From NCBI GenBank assembly GCA_021802775.1, contig JAJZRJ010000022.1, positions 1 to 38,925 of the forward strand: 38,925 nucleotides of DNA, in the 5' to 3' direction. This DNA is from Deltaproteobacteria bacterium (GTDB taxonomy: Bacteria; Desulfobacterota; Desulfobulbia; Desulfobulbales; Desulfurivibrionaceae). Positions 35,401-38,925 of the stretch are shown here, piece by piece (the stretch's first letter is position 1; every line of letters starts with the position of its first letter). The notes beneath the pieces are model-generated. The model was given only the letters and a program-made list of their open reading frames with translations, was not told the origin of the DNA and made no database searches. The translations under genes and the position numbers were made by a program.

Positions 35401-36206
35401 GCGTCAACCGGAATAGGAGGTTCCCCATCCAAACTCGGGCTTTCCCAATTACCCGTATCCTGGTTGTAGTGATAACCGTTTATATCTTCGGTGGACTTGG
35501 GGGTAGCAATGGCATCCAGCACTCGATCCATATAGTGCTGACCCAACACCGAGTTGCCAAAAAGCAGTACTCCCACTGTGGGATTGACAAAGGACGCCAT
35601 GATCGCACCAAAGAATGCCAACCCCTCCAGGCTGCTGGGGGGATAATTTATCATGGTGCCCATTTGTTTGCCTACATCGCTGATAACATCAAGGCTCATG
35701 TTGGTGTTAGTGATACTAAAGCTTTCAGGGGCGGCCGGCTCAATTGTGCCGTTAGACCGAATAGCCAGTTCTTTTTTGTAAATGTCATAGACGCCGGGCG
35801 CATTGTAGGTAAAGGCGCTGACAGTCTCGTTAAACGCCGAGATGAGTTGCGCCAATGCACCACCCAGGCTGTGCCCGACGACTACAAGATTAGGTCCAAA
35901 TTTTTTCACGGTCTGGTCAAGGTATGCCTGGGCTTCAATTAATTGCCCAGGCACGTCGTTTTGCAGCGCCAGTTGGACAAAGTTGTTGGGAGCATCCCCA
36001 AATTCATCCGTCCCGCGGTAGGCAATAACGATTTCCTTCGTAATTTGGTTCTGGAAGGTAACTGCGGCAAAACCTTTATCCGATGGCCCCATGCTCTGAA
36101 CGCTCGTATCGACGATGCTCCATCCGGGCGGCACGGCGCCGTTCTTGTAAGCCGCGTTGCTCAAGAGCCCATAGGTCAGATTTTGCACTGGAGTGATCGT
36201 ATCCAT
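29406..36206 (-). CDS. Large RTX protein with N-terminal class 3 lipase domain
   Basis: 2266 residues. Residues 1-240 form a lipase class 3 domain: IAYRGTDEFGD, nucleophile elbow GHSLGGA (Ser113), a candidate Asp173 (SLDVISD) and His224 (LGQHYMD). Next comes a Gly/Ala-rich hydrophobic region (about 400-570, possible membrane insertion). Two EF-hand-like calcium segments follow (LDLDGDGIETVG near 750; LDLNGNGFEF and DVNGDGW near 1225) around a fibril-type region. Long arrays of GGxGNDxux nonapeptides start near 1415, mixed with YVVDNxxDxVxE...NLxLTGxAxLxGTGN repeats. A C-terminal RTX-associated domain ends the protein. It should be secreted by a type I system and act as a surface or released lipase. 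The hlyC-, hlyD- and tolC-like genes follow. Confidence 0.9.
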   Translation of the reverse strand: MDTITPVQNLTYGLLSNAAYKNGAVPPGWSIVDTSVQSMGPSDKGFAAVTFQNQITKEIVIAYRGTDEFGDAPNNFVQLALQNDVPGQLIEAQAYLDQTVKKFGPNLVVVGHSLGGALAQLISAFNETVSAFTYNAPGVYDIYKKELAIRSNGTIEPAAPESFSITNTNMSLDVISDVGKQMGTMINYPPSSLEGLAFFGAIMASFVNPTVGVLLFGNSVLGQHYMDRVLDAIATPKSTEDINGYHYNQDTGNWESPSLDGEPPIPVDAETAASLDAQLAENIQYNDLVNQQVRPMLLQYRVWEEITRQYTADNGKIWLAFDPNSDQYAVVRNEKGEPLATYEVVEENGKVLLKPVDGLGQTVNLTDGTVSGTGTLFNSLTKDISSLLDLSGAQTLINAVGKYGGTLVDALALLKAIQSGDPLPVTVSGLRLANDISNLAGYPNYNLSGAASVGSGILSLMSLNEAIKQGDTLAAITAGAQTISFGAQAYVSFAASMEIPVSSQVAGSITQFNKALPYLNLVNSIAHGDEIGAAVAATDIVLAQVLGSTLYAVPYIGWAYAVYTLVDSLFGSDDEIPDPWGNSHYVWNGTGISYQSVGETGGNEAVSNVMSSVLTTMNALVERERQQNPGSQLGLIPNRMPSVAYDMSGYRYTDIDPLTGAEQHPSLRFDTSGNPYNATPGSPESYQSIVEGMVYSALSRGAIAPLWEVQTAAIQTQAGDPKAGLTEEERAGRDGMLAASVTGTTQIFRPVMLDLDGDGIETVGKNASGVAFDVDDSGFLKATGWATGGDAFLTLDRDYNGETNTGREMFSNSVVDLSRRGLAGMAWVDGNYDGRLTAVDPVWNELKVWLDDGDGVDEAGEKKTLAELGITELNYSMGTFTQNGQVRQLASPNLEADTEGSRINVVPEGIILETSSGQTSLLVSRIDDLTAVEANRDGATGYEDIEMIIGGADLLANDTLGGFLGRDLTITGLTGFKHGTGYLDVNGFIHFTPEANYYGTNAGFSYNVVAVNGQVGTGVVDLTLQGINDAPTAGPVSLASQAIYGYTPIVYGDDGNRLYYQSGGNPIYAPYTITHMASDNDGNPTYWYDYYTTPVAYENTGAGQAFGSDVDDPASSLVYQIVNQPQYGSVTLNANGTFQYTSWKEPGVASDYIVMNGQYGALKDGTLYTQNNLPGQAVYPTSDVFQVRITDPHGASTTQSITVPHYGPYLPPTPPGGGGGKKPIALDLNGNGFEFVNVDDSNVFFDVNGDGWKERTAWVAPGDGLLAFDADGNGKIEQAGEISFVGYKADAQTDLEGLNAFDTNGDGIFSAADDNWSRFGVWQDANQDGMTDPGEFRTLDDLGVASIALTSDGRFATINGQTIHGVGTAAKSDGSTLAMADVTLAYANEVQVKLPDGTVHIVERSPFSPSGEVLEGTPDNDLILGKNGNNIVNADAGDDVIFEDGGNDIIDAGSGNDIVYAGADNDLVLGGAGDDAIYAGLGSDVVFGSDGNDAIFAEGGNDVVFGGAGNDLISGGWGNDVLSGDNGDDQVYGEAGNDALFGRDGNDELAGMDGYDRLDGGAGNDLLDGGAGVDEMIGGTGDDIYVVDNASDVVAEKLNEGIDTVRASINYTLADTLENLTLTGTADLIGTGNSLDNVLTGNAGNSTLLGGEGNDRLIAGGASTMLGGTGDDTYVVNSDNDLVMENPSEGLDTVLSSITYALTENVEHLKLLGTFDLNGTGNGLDNVITGNVGNNMLDGGLGADTMSGGSGNDTYIVDNIGDQTIELADNGIDSVLSGSSWTLADNVENLILTGTANLNGTGNGLDNVINGNTGNNMLDGEAGNDVLTGNGGNDFFAGGTGNDTLLGGLNSDTYRWRQGDGLDTLSDAGGNDSVQFGAGLNLDNLALRVTSLDGVYTAHVRALNASGCEMDDQGLDFNVSIGADGKYVSPIEQFYLADGTAMRFDDLLLKTVETTVRPQTRTVSTGRDDDIIYAGSTSDTIYSGTGNDIVYAFAARDTVYGEGGNDALLGGSGADTLNGGCGYNILAGGNNQDVLTAGNGNNLFLGGSGSDQLIAGAGNNLIAGGKQDDTITIGAGNNIVAFNRGDARDTLLVASGGHSALSLGGGLSCRDLSFARSGNDLVLDASRGDAITIKDWYTSSAHHSIVTLQMIEEASPDYAPASTDSMLNSKVVFFDFQKLVDSFEQASTANPGLNQWGLMNGLLDAHLNGSDSAALGGELAYEYGTMNSLAQVGVVATETTLKAPGFGTMQALKPFQGLPDDVAIGR
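33673..34643 (-). repeat. Segment of the RTX gene duplicated at 37961-38925
   Basis: This 971-bp part of the RTX gene matches the 965-bp 37961-38925 almost base for base in the same orientation. The length difference is a 6-bp deletion in the copy. The match ends abruptly at TCATTCCACACC (33673 / 37961) and reaches the window edge on the other side. Confidence 0.9.
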
Positions 36207-36246
36207 TGTCGTGCTTCCCCTTCAGATTGTATGGAACATAAATGTG

Positions 36247-37306
36247 TTAGAAGCCGCTATCCTGCAATCCTTCTTTACCGGGAATGCCGAGATCGATCTT
36301 GCCTCGTTCTGTGGCGTCCCGGCACCTGCGGGATATCCCATCCCAAACCTCTTGAGATACGTGTTCGCCTCTTCTGGTTGAATGAGCAAACTCCTCACCA
36401 ATGCACCAGTTGAGCATCTTGGCCAGCGTCACCTTCGGCAACAATGCCCTGTAGAGTGCTTCCGGCATACGAACATACCCTGACCGTTCAGGGTTCGGCC
36501 CAGGGTCGAAAGTGAGCTTGATATCTCGGGTGTAACTTCTTTGTTTAGGGGGACCCTTAATATCGTATGGGTTGTCCCCGAACAATGACAGCCAGATAAT
36601 CCCTTTCTCGGCCTTCGGAGCCACCAACGAACCGAGGAAGGCGGAGGTGGACAAGGAAATGGTCGCCAGCCCCGGCACCAGATTCGGGTGATACCCCCAC
36701 CCGAAAAGGCTTGAAAAACGCCCATCAAGCGGTTGATCGGAAAAGATGGCAGGTTGTATTTTCGGATACATCGGAGATTCCTCCGAAACATAGAGCGCCT
36801 TTTCATCCTCTGGACTGATCGGTACCAAACGCCGACAACTCACGGTTACGCTTCGCGGATACTTGTCTGATAATTTGCGGGGTCTCTCTGAAAGCGGGAG
36901 CTTAATTGAACTGTCGAAGTAAATGTCCATTTCGTATGTGTATTGCTCCGGGTAGTTCCGGTTCATACTAATCCAGCGGTTATGTTTGAATATCCGGGTA
37001 ACTATTGCATGGACTTCGCCTTTGAGTTCGGGGTCGGCCCCTTCGAGCGGAAACCCCTTGAAGCGCTTGGCAAAAGCTTCACTATAGACCCAGAACTCCC
37101 AGTACGGCTTGTCGCCCAACACCGGGTCGGGCTTTTCCACCGCCACCTGCTTTGGCCAGGCTTTTACATACTCTGGGATGGGCGGTAACTGCGGTGCCAC
37201 ATAATTAGAAACATGCGGCAGCTTTTTCCTCGGCCCGGCGGCAACATCATCAGGGGCCGCCCAACCCTGTGCGGAAAAGCAAAATGCGAGGAAAAGCGTA
37301 CAAAAC
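36247..37306 (-). pseudogene. Secreted protein of unknown family, signal peptide split by IS200-type insertion
   Basis: The frame from 37306 to 36247 encodes a hydrophobic leader remnant (KFCTLFLAFCFSAQGWA), then about 335 residues of mature protein with no family I know. Aromatic and beta-rich segments stand out (KPYWEFWVYSEAF, SSLFGWGYHPNLVPGLATISLSTSAFLGSL, GIIWLSLFGDNPYD). No start codon lies upstream in frame before the insertion sequence. The missing ATG and six codons lie across the element at 37909-37924. Joining through TTAA gives MRKSLLKFCTLFLAFCFSA and a 359-residue protein. It sits just upstream of the RTX lipase gene (41 nt apart). A periplasmic partner or immunity-type protein is my inference. 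A GTG at 37198-37200 could give a leaderless cytoplasmic form. Confidence 0.75.
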
Positions 37307-37313
37307 TTAACAA

Positions 37314-37333
37314 CCTCCGTCTAAAGACGGAGG
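37314..37333. repeat. Sub-terminal hairpin at the 3' (RE) end of the IS
   Basis: CCTCCGTC-TAAA-GACGGAGG, a perfect 8-bp stem with a TAAA loop, 3 nt from the TTAA at the element end. This is the structure recognised by Y1 transposases. Confidence 0.85.
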
Positions 37334-37379
37334 GTTAAAATGAATGACTGAAAGTCAGGATACGGGTCGGATAGACCCG

Positions 37380-37808
37380 TTATGACTCCGTTTTAAAATC
37401 ATCGTCCTTTTTGGGTTCAAAATGATGCTCAAGGTAATTCTTAATCATTTCGTCCGGTATTTGACCTGATGATGCACAAAAATAACCCCGTGCCCAAAAA
37501 TGCCGGCCCCAAAACCGCTTGCGCAGGTGGGGAAAGTCTTCAAATAATTTGCTTGAGGTGCGACCCTTGATTCGACGCATTATTTCACTTGGCGCCAGCG
37601 TGGGTGGGGCCGACACAAAAATATGCACATGGTCTGGGCTCACTACTCCTTTGATTATTTGCATCTCAAAGGCCTCACAGGTCTGCCGTACAAGTTCCCG
37701 GGCCCGTAACGCTACCTCGCCCGTCAAAACTTTATAGCGATACTTTGTCACCCATACAAAATGATATTCGAGATTGAAAACTGTATGACTCCCATATCTG
37801 TATTCCAT
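37380..37808 (-). CDS. tnpA: IS200/IS605-type Y1 transposase TnpA
   Basis: 142 residues; GGAGG lies six bases before the ATG. The HUH motif is HVHIFV (in SPDHVHIFVSAPP), the catalytic tyrosine lies in MIKNYLEHH, and the start FNLEYHFVWVTKYRYKVL is the family hallmark. The length is normal, so it should be functional. It cuts and joins single-stranded DNA at the hairpin-guided ends. A 7-bp hairpin (37362-37368 with 37374-37380) directly follows the stop. No tnpB is present. Confidence 0.95.
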   Translation of the reverse strand: MEYRYGSHTVFNLEYHFVWVTKYRYKVLTGEVALRARELVRQTCEAFEMQIIKGVVSPDHVHIFVSAPPTLAPSEIMRRIKGRTSSKLFEDFPHLRKRFWGRHFWARGYFCASSGQIPDEMIKNYLEHHFEPKKDDDFKTES

Positions 37809-37864
37809 ACAATGCCTCCTTCCTTAACGGCATTATACACAACCAAGTGGGAGTGATAAATCTG

Positions 37865-37880
37865 CCCGCCTAAAGGCGGG
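37865..37880. repeat. Sub-terminal hairpin at the 5' (LE) end of the IS
   Basis: CCCGCC-TAAA-GGCGGG, a 6-bp stem with the same TAAA loop as the other end, upstream of the transposase gene. Confidence 0.8.
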
Positions 37881-37904
37881 GGCTTAAACCTTATTTGAGA
37901 CTAG

Positions 37905-37924
37905 TTAAGTAGTGATTTTCTCAT
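37905..37924 (-). pseudogene. 5' piece of the IS-split secreted-protein gene
   Basis: ATG at 37924 with GAGG (37931-37934) six bases upstream, then AGA AAA TCA CTA C, ending at the TTAA target of the insertion sequence. Joined to 37306 onward, the 16 bases, TTAA and the 106 bases to 37201 make 42 codons exactly. The ribosome site overlaps the stop of the truncated RTX copy. Confidence 0.75.
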
Positions 37925-37932
37925 TCCATGCC

Positions 37933-38925
37933 TCACGCTGCTTCTTGTAACCAGCGTTCATCATTCCACACCGGGTCAACGGCGGTCAGCCTGCCGTCGT
38001 AGTTGCCGTCCACCCAGGCCATGCCCGCCAAGCCCCGGCGGCTGAGGTCCACCACGCTGTTGCTGAACATCTCCCTGCCGGTGTTGGTCTCGCCGTTGTA
38101 GTCGCGGTCCAGGGTGAGGAAGGCGTCGCCACCCGTAGCCCAGCCGGTCTGCTTCATAAAGCCGGAGTCGTCCACGTCAAACACCACGCCGCTGGCGTCC
38201 TTGCCCACGGTCTCGATGCCGTCGCCGTCCAGGTCGAGCATGACCGGACGGAAGATCTGGGTGGCCCCGCTGAGTGGGGCGGCAAGCTTGCCGTCGCGGC
38301 CGGCGCGTTCTTCTTCTGTCAACCCCGCTTTCGGGTCGCCGTATTGGGTCTGGATGGCGGCGGTCTGCACCTCCCACAACGGGGCAATGGCCCCACGCGA
38401 AAGTGCGGAATAAACCATGCCTTCAACAATGGACTGGTACGATTCCGGACTGCCGGGAGTGGCGTTGTAGGGGTTGCCGCTGGTGTCGAAACGCAGGTAG
38501 GGGTGCTGCTCGGCACCGGTGAGCGGGTCGATGTCGGTGTAGCGGTAGCCGCTCATATCATAAGCCACGCTGGGCATGCGGTTGGGAATGAGGCCAAGCT
38601 GGCTGCCCGGATTCTGCTGGCGCTCGCGCTCGACCAGGGCGTTCATGGTGGTGAGCACGCTGCTCATCACGTTGCTCACCGCCTCGTTGCCGCCGGTCTC
38701 GCCAACGCTTGTGTAGGAAGTACTGGTGCCGTTCCAGACATAATGGCCATTGCCCCACGGATCGGGGATCTCGTCGTCGCTGCCGAAGAGGCTGTCGACA
38801 AGGGTGTACACCGCGTAGGCCCAGCCGATGTAAGGTACTGTATATGATGCGCACGTTTGCATAAGTACGATGTCGGTTGCCGCAACGGCAGCGCCAATTT
38901 CGTCGCCGTGGGCGATGCTGTTGAC
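37933..38925 (-). CDS. Truncated RTX protein copy, 5' end outside window
   Basis: The frame is open to the right edge of the window and matches the RTX lipase protein from its hydrophobic region (VNSIAHGDEIG, PYIGWAYAVYTLVDS) through the EF-hand-like LDLDGDGIETVG to DPVWN. There it breaks off and ends after a short unrelated tail (DERWLQEAA), so the RTX repeats and secretion signal are absent. One block differs from the main gene (IVLMQTCASYTVPY for IVLAQVLGSTLYAVPY). Without repeats it should not be exported as an RTX protein. It is either a decayed duplicate or a short form made with the downstream secreted-protein gene. Confidence 0.8.
   Translation of the reverse strand, partial: VNSIAHGDEIGAAVAATDIVLMQTCASYTVPYIGWAYAVYTLVDSLFGSDDEIPDPWGNGHYVWNGTSTSYTSVGETGGNEAVSNVMSSVLTTMNALVERERQQNPGSQLGLIPNRMPSVAYDMSGYRYTDIDPLTGAEQHPYLRFDTSGNPYNATPGSPESYQSIVEGMVYSALSRGAIAPLWEVQTAAIQTQYGDPKAGLTEEERAGRDGKLAAPLSGATQIFRPVMLDLDGDGIETVGKDASGVVFDVDDSGFMKQTGWATGGDAFLTLDRDYNGETNTGREMFSNSVVDLSRRGLAGMAWVDGNYDGRLTAVDPVWNDERWLQEAA

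Larger units (their letters stand above)
37307..37904 (-). mobile_element. IS200-type insertion sequence, 598 bp
   Basis: The element carries one Y1 transposase gene and is bounded by TTAA on both sides (37307-37310 and 37905-37908), so its ends are 37307-37904 or 37311-37908. There is no target duplication beyond this shared tetranucleotide, as expected for single-strand IS200/IS605 insertion 3' of a tetranucleotide. Sub-terminal hairpins with TAAA loops lie at both ends (37314-37333 and 37865-37880). It is complete and may be active. Confidence 0.85.

Overview
The window holds three blocks of different origin. The central block, about 5.9-25.6 kb, is GC-rich and carries a molybdenum nitrogenase (nif) cluster. 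The order nifH-nifI1-nifI2-nifD-nifK (two PII-like genes between nifH and nifD), together with a sigma-54 activator NifA and a separate nifE-nifN-nifB operon, fits an anaerobic diazotroph of the Desulfobacterota (Deltaproteobacteria). A Desulfobulbales-like host is my best guess from gene order and protein character, not from a database match.

Left block (1 to about 5869): the AT-rich right end of an integrated element. It encodes small secreted or hypothetical proteins, a cysteine-rich mobile-element protein, a RepB-type primase, an AlpA-like regulator and a tyrosine integrase. Just beyond the integrase lies the 3' part of a tRNA-Thr(CGU) gene (5870-5916) followed by a terminator, so this is an attachment junction; the rest of the element lies left of the window. 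The non-coding stretch downstream of the primase holds a 15-bp hairpin, an AT hairpin and three 12-bp tandem repeats, which together could form a replication origin.

Central block: two convergent nif operons. The plus-strand set is nifE-nifN-nifB, then modE-modA-modB-modC-nifV. The minus-strand set is nifH-I1-I2-D-K, then a NifB paralogue without its radical-SAM cysteines, a [2Fe-2S] ferredoxin, a GNAT acetyltransferase, a HEPN-like protein and a glutamine amidotransferase. nifA diverges from nifH. Both nifE and nifH have a sigma-54 promoter and an upstream NifA-type site sharing the extended form TTGTCG-N6-CGACA. nifE/N build cofactor, nifB makes its Fe-S core, nifV supplies homocitrate, modABC supplies molybdate, nifHDK is the enzyme and nifI1/I2 switch it off when ammonium is present. 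Several spacers consist of word-repeat inverted repeats, and two REP-like elements are present. A second amidotransferase gene, lacking the usual catalytic His, sits after nifA. A degenerate copy of the tRNA-Thr 3' end lies at about 26.05 kb in direct orientation, so the nif block is bracketed by related direct repeats.

Right block (about 26.1-38.9 kb, minus strand): a type I secretion locus. It has a 2266-residue RTX protein with an N-terminal class 3 lipase domain, an HlyC-like protein without the catalytic His, an HlyD adaptor and a TolC-like outer membrane protein. No HlyB-type ABC transporter is present. Upstream of the RTX gene is a gene for a secreted protein split in its signal peptide by a 598-bp IS200-type element; removing the element restores the reading frame exactly. 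Farther upstream, a truncated near-copy of part of the RTX gene runs off the window edge.
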